DNA of 64,000 bases from Doris montereyensis. Its lineage: Eukaryota; Mollusca; Gastropoda; Nudibranchia; Dorididae. The position numbers and the translations under genes are program-made. The notes beneath the pieces are model-generated. The model worked only from the letters and a program-made list of their open reading frames with translations, was not told the DNA's origin and made no database searches. The DNA lies in contig JAXRKP010000046.1 of NCBI GenBank assembly GCA_037039925.1, positions 480,001 through 544,000 of the forward strand, written 5' to 3'. Shown here in pieces: positions 51,459 through 63,130 of the stretch. Each line of letters starts with the position of its first letter. Position 1 is the first letter of the stretch.

Positions 51459-51770
51459 GGGGACTCGGAGTAGTCCAGAGGCAAGGTGTCGGCCTCTCAA
51501 TCAAAAGCTTTTGGGTTCGGGCCTGGCCAATGGTTGAACATTTTTTCGGAGTCTTTTCGAGAAAAATCTACCGTCCTGGTCTAGGTAGGTGGATCGACAC
51601 CTAGTGCTATCGCAAACGGACGATTAAAAGGAGGTCACGTGTACAGATGCACAACTTCTGTGCACGTTAAAGATCCCTTGACTGTTTATAGGGCAGTCCG
51701 GGCATAATGATCCTACTACAACACCCGAGATCACCTTAGTTGTGGATGTGGGTAAATCAAATCAAATTTA
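51459..51770 (+). mobile_element. SINE-A copy, well-preserved head
   Basis: Head 'gtagtccagaggcaaggtgt', cggcctctcaatcaaaagct, gggttcgggcc resembles a tRNA with A and B boxes. Then 'taggtggatcgacacctagt', gtgcacgttaaagatccctt and gttgtggatgtgggtaaatc, with tail aaatcaaatttaaaa. Confidence 0.92.
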
Positions 51771-52107
51771 AAAAATACAACTTAAGTGCGACAACCGCCT
51801 TGATCGGTTACTTGTGTAGCTAATCTCCTGTGTGAACTGATAAAAGCAAAGCATCGATAATATAATGAAAGTGAATTCAAAGTTATATCTGTATATAATT
51901 ATGAGATAGTCGTTCTTTGGTCGCTAAAGGCACTATTGCGAGGCCACAAAAATATCAAAATTAAATCTAGGCTACACACGACGATAAAAAAAATAAAGAA
52001 AAAAAGATGACGACAAAGAAAACTAAAGAGAAATGATAATAAATGTCATAATAGTATAAGAGCGAAAGAGACTACAAACAAAAAACCAATATATAGATTA
52101 AAATGAT

Positions 52108-52461
52108 TAAAAATGAAGAAGAGAAAAGAAGAAGAAAAAGAAGAAGAAGAAAAAGAAGAAGAAGAAGAAGAAGAAGAAGAAGAAGAAGAAGAAGAAGAAG
52201 AAGAAGAAGAAGAAGAAGAAGAAGAAGAAGAAGAAGAAGAAGAAGAAGAAGAAGAAGAAGAAGAAGAAGAAGAAGAAGAAGAAGAAGAAGAAGAAGAAGA
52301 AGAAAAAGCAGAAGAAGAAGAAGAAGAAGAAGAAGAAGAAGAAGAAGAAGAAGAAGAAGAAGAAGAAGAAGAAGAAGAAGAAGAAGAAGAAGAAGAAGAA
52401 GAAGAAGAAGAAGAAGAAGAAGAAGAAGAAGAAGAAGAAGAAGAAGAAGAAGAAGAAGAAA
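52108..52461. repeat. ~350-bp (GAA)n tract
   Basis: More than 110 almost uninterrupted GAA triplets, with one AAAAGCA break near 52303-52310. All three frames on both strands stay open (poly-E/K/R, poly-S/L/F); none is a gene. Confidence 0.98.
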
Positions 52462-52949
52462 ACACATGAGTAATCTGATCCGTGAAATCGCTGGGTTCTC
52501 TACTAGTATACATGTATTCAAACATAATAATACTATATGTACTACTATGATATTTCTTATAAATTGATATTATTGCTAAATATTAGAACTAATAGAAATC
52601 CATATAATCATAAAATGATGGCGTGTAAATTAATCAAACTGTGGTCCCACCGTATCCATGGCACAAGGAATTGAACTTGAACTATTCTCCGCAGCCGTGA
52701 GACGATCAGCTACCAGTAGATTGTCGAGTTACCTACACGCACAGTGAGAGCGCGGTAGAGGTGGTGAGGCAAATTATTTTGGTGATAGAGGCACTGACTT
52801 AACCGAGGCAGTCGACAGGTGAATGGGAAGACACAGGTGATGTGACTGACCTTATAGGGTAGTTAGTAGATATATTAGTAGCAGCAGCGCGATAGACAGG
52901 CAGAGTCTGACTTAAGCCAAAACCAAATAACACGTTTTCAAACACAACA

Positions 52950-52950
<1 letters not shown>

Positions 52951-53002
<52 letters not shown>
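52951..53002. repeat. (CA)n microsatellite
   Basis: About 25 nearly pure CA repeats. Confidence 0.97.
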
Positions 53003-53006
<4 letters not shown>

Positions 53007-53334
53007 GTTTGAAACGTGGCAACATGAGCGATGTCGTACGTTTCACAGATGACATAAATAAAATTCCATACACTTTATACTAATTATAAAGAATTTAGTT
53101 ATGTAAATCACGTTTTTGTCATGTTGATCTAGATGTCCACACCTGCTCCTTCACACGAAATAAGGGCCGTGGAATGTTCCAACTCCAAGCCTATTACTTA
53201 ACAACAAAAGACGTCATGAGAAAGTTCGCGATCAAGGATGAGCTACTATATCTATTTTCGAATCCCACACTTCAAACAAAGCTTTTGTTCACTGTTCCGT
53301 TTGATTCATTGAAATGTTACCCCCCCACCCCCTC

Positions 53335-53450
53335 GCCGTTCACCGTATGCGGTGCTCTCAATGTGAAATAGGAAGAAACAGCAAGATGAAAGAGAAGCGA
53401 AAGAGTGAAAGAAAACGAGTAGGACCTACCAGCATGACCCGCTAGCTGAA
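53335..53450 (+). repeat. Element D copy
   Basis: 'accgtatgcggtgctctcaa', gaaacagcaagatgaaagag, 'taggacctaccagcatgacc'. Confidence 0.7.
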
Positions 53451-53599
53451 AGTCTCTGAAATGTGAAACTTTCAGACACCGAACACTAGTATCGTATTTA
53501 ATCTCACACTTACAATAACAGCACCATGCAATGTCATCTTTCTCAACTTTCCTGATATAATTACAAAGGAATTCATCATTACAACCATAAGTTGACAGC

Positions 53600-54330
53600 C
53601 AGAATTTGTTCTTAGACATAAAACTTAGATCTAGATCAATCACATCTACTGGCGATCATTAAATCTAAACTTTTGACAGATCATCCCCAATTCGTCAAAT
53701 TGTCTAGATCTACATTCTGGAGCTAGCTTACCTTTAACCTAGATCTAAAGTTAGTTGTTTTGAAGATGTGCTTGTTATTATAACAGTTATAGTAAATTCT
53801 AAATCAATTCTGATTCTATTAACTAGGCTACCAAGTAGATTTAGAAATATAACTCTAGCACCACTAAAGTTATTGAAGAAAATGGATGCCACAAATTAGA
53901 CCTAGTAATCTAAACTAGTCTCGTAGTTTCTAGCCCTCTAGATAACAATTAGACTTAGATCTAGATTTATCTTCTCTAGATCTTGCTAGAATGAATCCAG
54001 ATCTATCATAAAATAGCCTGTGTGTTTAGAATCTAAATATAGAAGAATCTAGTGATCTAAATCAATAACGTGTGCGCTTATTTTCAAGATCTCTCTATCC
54101 GACTAGAATCTAGATCTAGATTTCAATTTCTCTGGAACGCCGAGCAAGGAATACGTTTAATGTTAACAAGCTAGATCTATTTATACGCTGATATACAAAC
54201 CCAAGCTATGGTCTAGGGGAAACCATGGCCTAGGGCTGTCAAGCCGTCATAATAAAGAATCTAGATCTAGAATCTAGGTCATTTCTTCTCGAGCAGATCG
54301 ATCTTCATCTTATCTAACATTCTAGATCTA
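53600..54330. other. AGATCTAGA-word-rich sequence
   Basis: Words such as agatctagatct, tctagat and aatctagatc recur irregularly without a fixed period. Otherwise unique. Confidence 0.7.
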
Positions 54331-55029
54331 ACTTATACTATTAAATCACAATAACCCACAAATAGCGTTATAATATAAATCGCAAATTACGCAATAGGAA
54401 GTGTAAAATGACTTAGCTTCGATTTTCCTGGAATGAAAGAATGAAAAATCATCGATCGCAGATCACATTCACAACTGAACTGTACGACTGCAGAGAGACA
54501 AGAGTATGTCAGTGCATCTCAACATTGTCTAAATCTATCCCAAAATCCTTCGCGCGAAAGGATATTTCCACAATAAATACGTTAGTAGATTTCAGACTAA
54601 AAAATCTGAAAAACCTGAAAGTTCCGATTTTTAAATCTGAAATCTTCTCGTGTGAGTAGTAGGGCCCCATGGATCTGTGTGGAAAAGTGAAGGTTAAAAT
54701 AAAGCATCGTGCTTCCGCTTATGATTAATATGAAAATCGGCGATGGGCCTGGAGTCGGGAATGTTATCCTGTTTGCTAAACCATTTTCATATTCATGACA
54801 GAAGTATTTTTTAGTAAAAGGGAAGAAAAGGAAACTTAAGAGAAAAATATGTTAAAACTTGAAAACCTCAAATAATCTGGAATCAGAGGAAATTTAAAAG
54901 ATTTACATCCCTGCCACTCCCCATCCAAAACACATCACTGACACACCTGACGTTTAACACACACACAAAAGCAAAAAGAAAAGAAAGTCATTGACACAAC
55001 AACATGCTTTTTTTGTTTTTGTTTGTTTC
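54331..55029. other. Unique sequence
   Basis: A 72-aa plus-strand ORF at 54441 has no recognised homology. Nothing else seen. Confidence 0.4.
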
Positions 55030-55125
55030 TCTCAGAGTGACATCAGAGGAACAGCAAGATGAAAACTAAATCAAAGAAGGAAAGGAAAGAAGTAGGGTCT
55101 ACCAGCACCAACCGCTAACCGCCAC
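55030..55125 (+). repeat. Element D copy
   Basis: 'gtgacatcagaggaacagca', agatgaaaac, 'ggaaagaagtagggtctacc', 'agcaccaaccgc'. Confidence 0.68.
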
Positions 55126-55575
55126 CACAATAAAATTAGAACAAAACAAAGCGAAAACAAACGACCACAATAATATTGGAACAAAACAAAGCAAAATCAA
55201 GCGACCACAATAATATTTGAACAAAACAAAGCAAAATCAAACGACCACAATAACATTTGAACAAAACAAAGCAAAATCAAACGACCACAATAATATTTGA
55301 ACAAAACAAAGCAAAATCAAACGACCACAATAACATTTGAACCAAAACAAAGCAAAATCAAACGACCACAATAATATTGGAACAAAACAAAGCAAAAACA
55401 AACGGTCACGTTTCCAAGTTCGAACGAAAACAAGTCGGTTAAAACAAACGTCCACAATAAAATTAGAACAATACAAAGCAAAAACAAACGGTCACAATAA
55501 TATTGGAACAAAACAAAGCAGAAACAAACATCCACAATAAAAATTAGAACAATACAAAGCAAAAACAAAGGACCA
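55126..55575. repeat. ~40-bp minisatellite
   Basis: About 11 copies of aacaaaacaaagcaaaatca, aacgaccacaataatatttg. It starts directly after an element D copy. Confidence 0.94.
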
Positions 55576-55649
55576 CAGATCTAAAACAGGAAGACAAATA
55601 AAGTCCAAAGTGAAAACCCCGAAGGATACAACAGCTGGGTTTTTTAACA

Positions 55650-56222
55650 TTTACATTGATTTTCACCACATCCACAACTAAGGTGATATGTGATGTTTTG
55701 ATAGGATTTTTAACGTTGGCCGGACTGCCCTGTCAACAGTCAAAGGATCTTTTAACGTGCATAGAGTGTTATGATCTGAACAGAGGATCTTTTTTTTTAA
55801 TCGTCCGTCTCCAATGGGACTAGGTGTCGATCGACCTGAGACCTGGACCATGAAGATATTGGAAAGTCTAAAAACTGTTTCGACTTGCCGGGGTTTGAAC
55901 TTTGATTTGATTTGAGTTACTCACACCCACAACTAAGGTGATCTCATGGTTTTTGGTAGGATTTTTAATTTTGCCCGGACTGCCCTGTAAATAGTCAATG
56001 GATCTTTAACTGCACAGAGTTGTTGTTAACTGCAAACGGGACCATTTTTATCACCCGTCTCCGATGGGACTAGGTGTCGATCCACCTACCTGTACCAGGG
56101 AGAAAGGTTGCTTGAAAAAAATCGAGAAAATGTGTCAACCGTTGGCGAGGCTCGAGCCCATTACCTTTTGGTTGAAAGGCCGACACCTTGCCTCTGGACT
56201 GCCGATTCATTCTAGCCCCCCC
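55650..56222 (-). mobile_element. Two SINE-A copies in tandem
   Basis: The first (about 55650-55900) has 'ccacatccacaactaaggtg', 'ggatcttttaacgtgcatag', 'ccaatgggactaggtgtcga' and stops at 'ccggggtttgaac'. It meets the tail (tttgatttgatttgagttac) of a second, fuller copy (55905-56222) with the head ggcgaggctcgagcccatta. The first copy has lost most of its tRNA-like head at the junction. Confidence 0.88.
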
Positions 56223-56249
56223 CCACAACATGAATTTTGTTTGTTTGTG

Positions 56250-56470
56250 TTGCAGTTCACCTCGATAAGAGGGAAAGGAAGGAAGTAGGACCTACCAGCA
56301 GGGCCCGCCAACCACCCACTAAGAGGAAACAGCAAAATAAAGCCAAAAAGTGGAGGAGGGGCATGGAAAGAAGTAAGACCTACCAGCAGCACCCGCCAAC
56401 CACCTAGATAAAGAGAAAAACGATAGGTGGATGATTGACAGGAAAGAAGTAGGACCTACCTATAGTACCC
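56250..56470 (+). repeat. Three truncated element D copies
   Basis: 'ggaagtaggacctaccagca' plus 'gggcccgccaaccaccc', repeated near 56280, 56370 and 56445. Confidence 0.72.
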
Positions 56471-56775
56471 CAAATCACCCCCACACACACACAAACAAAT
56501 ACACACACAGCACTACCAAAGAAAACAAAACAAAGAGCATAAAAACGAAAAATAAAAATATGAAAAACCCTATATGAAAAAAGAAAAAGCAAACCCAGCC
56601 ACAACTAAACCTCACAAATAAAATCAGAAAAAGCCTACACAACACAACAACCCAAACCCCCATCTCATTCCCATCTCAAAAAAAACCCCAAACAAACCCA
56701 ACACTGTAGGATACTAATAGTTGAGGTTTGATAAAAACAATACGTACATTACATGTGCAAGCACCAGAAAGAGAT

Positions 56776-57075
56776 TTTAATTTGATTTGATTTACCCACA
56801 TCCACAACTAAGGTGATATCGAGGTTTTTGGTAGGATTTTAAATTTTGCCCAGACTGCCCTGTGACCGACCAGCCAAGGGATCTTAACGCGCACAGAGTG
56901 TATTGATCTACACATGGGACCTCCTTTTAATCGTCCGTCTCCAATAGACCTAGGTGGGGTAGGGGTGGGGTGGGGGTAGATCACAAAAAACATTTGAAAC
57001 CATCGGCGGGGTTTGAACCCACAGCCTTTGGCTTGAGACACTGAAACCTTATCTCTGGACCTCGGAGTGCCCCGT
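56776..57075 (-). mobile_element. SINE-A copy
   Basis: Tail 'tttgatttgatttaccca', 'catccacaactaaggtgata', 'agccaagggatcttaacgcg', and head 'gtttgaacccacagcctttg', 'ctctggacctcggagtgccc'. G/T-rich insert near 56953-56980. Confidence 0.88.
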
Positions 57076-57139
57076 ATCAGGGGAAGACTCAGAGACAGTT
57101 TGCCCTGATTCTCACTCAGTCTGAGCCTCAGACTCATAG

Positions 57140-57570
57140 TATGACCTGAAACACACACACCTGAAACACAAACACACCAAACACACCTGAAACACACACA
57201 CACACACACACACCTGAAAAATACACACACACGCACACACACCTGAAACACACACATACCTGAAACACACACACCTGAAAAACACACACACACACGCCAG
57301 AAACACACACACCTGAAACACACACACATAACCTGAAACACACACACCTGAAACACACACACACACGCGCCTGAAACACACACATACACACACACCTGAA
57401 ACACACACACACACGCGCGCCTGAAACACACACACACACACACACACCTGAAACACACACACACACGCGCGCCTGAAACACACACATACACACACACACC
57501 TGAAAAACACACGCGCGCGCACACAACTGAAACACACACACACACACACACGCGCGCGCTCGCACAAACA
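57140..57570. repeat. Degenerate CA repeat with CCTGAAA
   Basis: ACACAC runs spaced by 'acctgaaacacacacac' at irregular intervals, with CGCG variants. Cysteine/valine-rich minus-strand ORFs are repeat translations. Confidence 0.93.
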
Positions 57571-58219
57571 CACATACTTATAATATAATGTACAAGCAAC
57601 GCACACACAACCACATTAGAAAGCAACGAAAGAAGCACAGCATTGCGTCACCGTTGCCGACACCGATAAAAAAGATCCAGACCTAAGTCAAACGTTTAGA
57701 TCTACATCCGGTGATTAGAAAAGATAAAGACACCATCTTTTTTTACACAGCAGATAACGTGTACCTGTTTCTGTTTTATCATTTTAAAAACAAACTCAAA
57801 ATACATAACTTTGTCTTGATTTGCGAGGGAATTTTGTCTTTGTTTGTCAGCATTTAACAGAACAACAATTAATCAATTAACAAAATGATAATACATGTAA
57901 TATAAATCATACATACAAAGACATACTTTTACTCCCACACATAGACTTAGACATAACATATAAAATACGTTGGCACTTTTCAGAGATCTAAATTTGGCAC
58001 TACATGTATACAAATACACCGTTTAGTTTGTTGAACAGGTTGGATAAATATAGGATATAATATCACTTGTTTATACAATACTTAACCAAAGAGAAAAATT
58101 GAATAAACTGTCTACATTTGATTTTAAAATTTATAAAGTATATGTATAATCAAAATACTTTATAAAACGTTGGCAAGTAGGATGTACAATATATCACATA
58201 TCTATAACAAACAGCGTCT
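57571..58219. other. Unique AT-rich sequence
   Basis: No gene recognised; no clear repeat. Confidence 0.4.
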
Positions 58220-58440
58220 ATATAAATACGTGTATACAAATACGTGTATATAAATACGTGTATATAAATACGTCTATATAAATATGTGTATATAAATACG
58301 TGTATATAAATACGTGTATATAAATACGTGTATATAAATACGTGTGTATAAATACGTCTATATAAATACGTGTATATAAATACGTCTATATAAATACGTG
58401 TATATAAATACGTCTATATAAATACGTCTATATAAATACG
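58220..58440. repeat. 14-bp TATATAAATACGTG array
   Basis: About 15 copies of tatataaatacgtg or tatataaatacgtc. TG and TC versions mix within the array. Confidence 0.95.
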
Positions 58441-58544
58441 GAGTTGTGGTAGGGCATCATTGATACATTTCGTGTTCTCTCTTCTCGGCACATTTTTAGA
58501 ACGGTTTGTTTGTGTCATTGAATTGCAACTTCCCTCGTCTACCA

Positions 58545-58763
58545 TATGCAATGGTTTCACGGTGACGTAAGACATAACAGCAAGGGGGGACAAAACATAT
58601 TGAGGGAGTGAAAGGAAAGAAGTAACACGTACCATGGGGGGGGGGGGCTCGTTAAAGATTTTAAGATCCATTGACTGTTTACAAGGCAGCCTGGACAAAA
58701 TTAAAAATCCGTCCAAACCCCGAGATCACCATAGTTGTGGATGTGGGTAAACCAAATCAACCA
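58545..58763 (+). repeat. Element D copy then SINE-A 3' fragment
   Basis: Element D words 'cggtgacgtaagacataaca' and 'gaaaggaaagaagtaacacg' run to a G-run at 58637-58647. The SINE-A 3' half follows at about 58650-58763 (agatccattgactgtttaca, 'agttgtggatgtgggtaaac'). Confidence 0.72.
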
Positions 58764-58854
58764 TGGACCCCCGCTCTCAGTCATGATTTTGAACGGACGT
58801 GCCAGCATAACAATGATAGCGATAGTGATAGCACACAATCTGACTGACAATTTT

Positions 58855-60040
58855 TCAAGACAATTACGGCACGTAGAGCCGGGGCGTAGCTCGGTTTTTG
58901 AAGCGTGTAGGGCGAGCAGGTGATAATAATGTCCTCCTGGACGCAGGGGTATTACTCCCACGCTAATGTGTGTACTCACTTGCACGTTGACCGAGTGCAG
59001 ACAATACGTGTTAAGCGTCTTTCCCAAAGAGCATTTCGTCGGACGTAGATTTGCTAGGAGTCCAGCATGAGACATCATTATCCCATGTCCAGCATGGGGA
59101 CCTCATTATCCCATGTCCAGCATTGCACCTCATTATCCCATGTCCAGCATGGGACCCTCATTATCCCATGTCCAGCATAGGACCTCATTATCCCATGCCC
59201 AGCATGGGACCTCATTATCCCATGTCCAGCATGGGACCTCATTATCCCATGTCCAGCATGGGACCTCATTATCCCATGTCCCGCATGGGACCTTATTATC
59301 CCATGTCCAGCATGGGATCATTATCCCACGTCCATCATGGGACCTCATTATCCCATGTCCAGCATGGGACCTCATTATCCCATGTCCAACATGGGACCTC
59401 ATTATCCCGTGTCCAGCATGGGATCTCATTATCCCATGTCCAGCATGGGACTTCATTATCCCATGTCCAGCATGGGACCTCATTATCCCATGTCCAGCAG
59501 GGGACCTCATTATCCCATGTCCAGCACGGGACCTCATTATCCCATGTCCAGCATCGGACCTCATTATCCCATGTCCAGCATGGGACTTCATTATCCCATG
59601 TCCAGCATGGGACCTCTTTATCCCGTGTCTAGCATGGGACTTCATTATCCCATGTCCAGCATGGGACTTCATTATCCCATGTCCAGCATCGGACCTCATT
59701 ATCCCATGTCCAGCATGGGACCTCATTATCCCATGTCCAGCATGGGACCTCATTATCTCATGTCCAGCATGGGACCTCATTATCCCATGTCCAGCATAGG
59801 ACTTCATTATCCCATGTCCAGCATCGGACCTCATTATCCCATGTCCAGCATGGGACCTCATTATCCCATGTCCAGCATGGGACCTCATTATCCCATGTCC
59901 ATCATGGGACCTCATTATCCCATGTCCAGCATGGGACCTCATTATCCCATGTCCAGCATCGGACCTCATTATCCCATGTCCAGCATGGGACCTCATTATC
60001 CCATGTCCAGCAGCCCAGCCACTCGGCCACCAGCGCTACC
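58855..60040 (-). mobile_element. SINE-B copy with expanded tRNA-like arm
   Basis: The left part is normal SINE-B body (caattacggcacgtagagcc, 'ataataatgtcctcctggac', 'tactcccacgctaatgtgtg', gttaagcgtctttcccaaag). The right end is the normal head (agcccagccactcggccacc). Between them the tRNA-like arm is amplified into a 27-bp array. Confidence 0.85.
59065..60015. repeat. 27-bp array within SINE-B head
   Basis: About 35 copies of catgggacctcattatccca, tgtccag. Single-copy SINE-B heads read 'gggacc.tgatcccaagtc.ggcagtctaacc' here, so the unit is from the anticodon-arm region. 27 bp is nine codons, hence open ORFs (287 aa, MRSHAGHGI repeats) on both strands; not genes. Confidence 0.93.
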
Positions 60041-60179
60041 CAGAGGCATTCTGATATTGGACATCAAAGACATTTTAAAAAAAAATGATGACATCCGTCA
60101 ACACTATGTCAACCATTGTAGGGAATCTCTAGTGATCCTATGCTATTTTCTCTGATTCAAACACATTCATGGTGCGAAT

Positions 60180-61140
60180 TCATGTACAACAACAGTGATC
60201 TCATGGTGACTAAAGAGGCAACAGCAAGATGAAAGATGGGTGAAGACATACAGCAAGATGAAAGATGGGTAAAAGAGACAACAGCAAGATGAAAGATGTG
60301 TAAAAGAGACAACAGCAAGATGAAAGATGTGTAAAATTGACAACAGCAAGATGAAAGATGTGTAAAAGAGACAACAGCAAGATGAAAGATGTGTAAAAGA
60401 GACAACAGCAAGATGAAAGATGGGGAAAAGAGGCAACAGCAAGATGAAAGATGGCTAAAAGAGACAACAGCAAGATGAAAGATGGGTAAAAGAGACGACA
60501 GCAAGATGAAAGATGGGTAAAAGAGACGACAGCAAGATGAAAGATGGGTGAAAGAGGCAACACAAAGATGAAAGATGGGTAAAAGAGACGACAGCAAGAT
60601 GAAAGATGGGGGGAAAAGGCAACAGCAAGATGAAAGATGGTGAAAGAGACAACAGCAAGATGAAAGATGGAGAAAAGAGACAACAGCAAGATGAAAGATG
60701 GGTGAAAGAGACAACAGCAAGATGAAAGATGGGTAAAAGAAGCAACACCAAGATGAAAGATGGGTAAAAGAGACGACAGCAAGATGAAAGATGGGAAAAG
60801 AGGTAACAGCAAGATGAAAAGATGGGTGAAAGAGACAACAGCAAGATGAAAGATGGGTAAAAGAGACAACAGCAAGATGAAAGATGGTAAAAGAGACGAC
60901 AGCAAGATGAAAGATGGGGAAAAGAGGCAACAGCAAGATGAAAGATGGGTGAAAGAGACAACAGCAAGATGAAAGATGGGTAAAAGAGACGACAGCAAGA
61001 TGAAAGATGGGTAAAAGAGACAACAACAAGATGAAAGATGGTTGAAAGAGACAACAGCAAGATGAAAGATGGGTGAAAGAGACGACAGCAAGATGAAAGA
61101 TGTGTGAAAGAAGGAAATGATGGAAGTAGGACCTACCAGG
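60180..61140 (+). repeat. Expanded element D: ~31-bp array
   Basis: Element D begins (acagtgatctcatggtgact) and ends normally (gaagtaggacctaccaggag). Its middle is amplified to about 29 copies of gcaagatgaaagatgggtaa, aagagacaaca. Variants swap 'gacaaca', 'gacgaca', 'ggcaaca'. Minus-strand ORFs of 200-366 aa are repeat translations. Confidence 0.93.
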
Positions 61141-61237
61141 AGCTTTTCGTAAACTGCCCAATGCTGTCACTGCTTGGACCATTTTATACAATTGTCCTAC
61201 CAAATCACTGACATCGACCCTGGTGTTGGACGTGGAT

Positions 61238-63130
61238 GCCAACATACAGACAGACATACATATAGACAGACATACAATAGCGCAGTTGGGTGGAGCATGG
61301 ACGCTCCTCGCGTCTGGGTGTCATGTCAATGTCTTGACTGTTGGCGTGTCGATACCACAGACAGACAGACATAGATACATACAATATCGCGACTGGGTGT
61401 CAGTGCATGTAGTGACTGTTCAATTTCAATTTCAATTTCCATCATCTTTATTGATTCTTTAAAAAAAGAAATTATACTTGTGTTATCACAATTTCCGTTT
61501 GAAAAACCCCGAATACATCAATGCATTCAAATTAAAAACAAATTTAACTTAGTTAATCCTTAAATGTTTAGATTTTTGGAGAAGCATACAAAAATTCAAA
61601 GGTCGGTAGATAAATAGTGCGGTGAAACAATATACATAAAAAAAAAATAAAAAAATGATAGAATAATTATAGACAAATCAGTTTAACTTCATACACATTG
61701 ATTAAATTATCATAAATCATTCATTCGCCGTCCATCAATTTACATTTCTTAAACATTGTGAGGAAAACGCCATTGTGCTTTCAAAATAAGGTATGGTCAA
61801 ACTTTCGTATGGCGCTTGGAAGTACAGATCTAAAATATCGCTCAGTGCTGGATTTTAAATGTATAAGTCGACCGCTTCTACTACTTGTTTTGGATATGGG
61901 GAAAAGAGGGTGGGTGTTGTCTTTAAGTATACTCATGGGTTTGATCTTGCATTGAATCTCATACAGATCTTGAACGTTCTCCGGCTCTACATCATTTATG
62001 AGTTTCCTGTGTTTCAGTGTCCTATTAAATTTCTTCTTTTTCTCTATCTCTTGTATTTCCCAATGCAGTTATACTAAAAATAATAATACTCTTTATGCAA
62101 AGTCTTATTAGAGTGTTATCAATTTCAATTTTATAAAGCTTCCTCATAATATACATTCTTTTGTTCACGTTCTTTAAAACTATATTTAATTGTTTTTGCC
62201 ATTCTAGCTTCTTGTAAAAAAGTATGCCAAGATATTTATATTCATTAACTATCTCAACTGTTTCATCATTTATAACAATATCATTATGGATGTTAATTGT
62301 CTTCCTAAAAATCAAAAATCATTTCTTTTGTTTTGTTAACATTAAGTTGTAAATAATTGTCATCACACTATTTTACAAACCTTTTGATTTCTTGAGCATA
62401 ATTGATGAGATACTTTGACCTGATTAGAGTTTGGATAGATCTATCATCTGCATATTTTATTATTGGGGTGTTTTCAAACGCAGTTTTACAATCATTAGTG
62501 TAGATAGAAAAGAGTATAGGTACAAGGACAATCCCCTGGGGTGCTCCAGTGTTTGTTACAATTACTGACGAGTCAAAAATACCATTCTCCGATTTTAATC
62601 TAACAACTTGAGGTTTGTTGGTCAGAAAATCTAAGATCCAGAGAGTTACACTTTTTCCCAAACCCATATTTAACAATTTAGGAATCAGGATGTGTGGCTG
62701 CATTGTATTAAACGCACTTGAAAAATCAACGAAAAGAGTTCTGACATAGCTTTTTGGAGTATCAAGATGATGGTTCACGTTATTTGTAAAAATAGAATAG
62801 CACCTTCAACGCCCCTTTTAGATTTATAGGTAAATTGGTGTAGGTTGAGAGTATGTCCACTTGTAATTGTAATTGTTTTCAACACAATCCTCTCAAGACA
62901 TTTCATCAACATAGGTGTCAATGCTACTGGTCTTAAATCATTTATTTGTTTTATATTACTGCATTTTGGGGCAGGAGATATTTGGGACATTTTCCAAGTA
63001 TTCGGTATTTCATTTAAATAGCGTGCCCATGCCACAAACAGACAGACATATATATATATGTATAAACAGAGACATACAATATTACGATTGGGTGTCCGTG
63101 CATGTATTGACTGTTGGCGTGTCCTTGCCA
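61238..63130. repeat. ~110-bp repeat interrupted by a LINE
   Basis: Units share ccacagacagacagacata, acaatatcgcgactgggtgt and tgactgttggcgtgtc. Two partial units lie at 61238-61420 and about one and a bit at 63021-63130. They read as one array split by the LINE fragment. Confidence 0.75.
61421..63020 (-). mobile_element. 5'-truncated LINE reverse-transcriptase remnant
   Basis: On the minus strand, from right to left: ISPAPKCSNIKQINDLRPVA (fingers), VDFSSAFNTMQPHILIPKLL (palm), TGAPQGIVLVPILFSIYTND (the G-A-P-Q-G block), KYADD (catalytic box), L-N-V-N-K-T-K-E-M and EYKYLGI (thumb). Frame breaks lie near 62370 and 62770. The order and the N-T-G-A-P-Q-G form fit Rex1/jockey-type LINEs. The plus-strand left end, caatttcaatttcaatttcc, is a short-repeat 3' tail (GAAATT units on the element strand). 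No 5' endonuclease. Not functional. Confidence 0.85.

Noticed and set aside
51459..51527. A genuine tRNA gene
   Set aside because: The A and B boxes are present, but the acceptor stem does not close and the copy continues into the SINE body shared by about ten other copies.
54441..54659. 72-aa plus-strand ORF
   Set aside because: No recognised homology and a length expected by chance.
59133..60155. Overlapping ORFs of 193-287 aa
   Set aside because: 27-bp array translations, explained by SINE-B amplification.
60157..61257. 366-aa hydrophobic minus-strand ORF
   Set aside because: Translation of the 31-bp element D array; the periodic F-H-L-A-V-V-S looks membrane-like only by composition.
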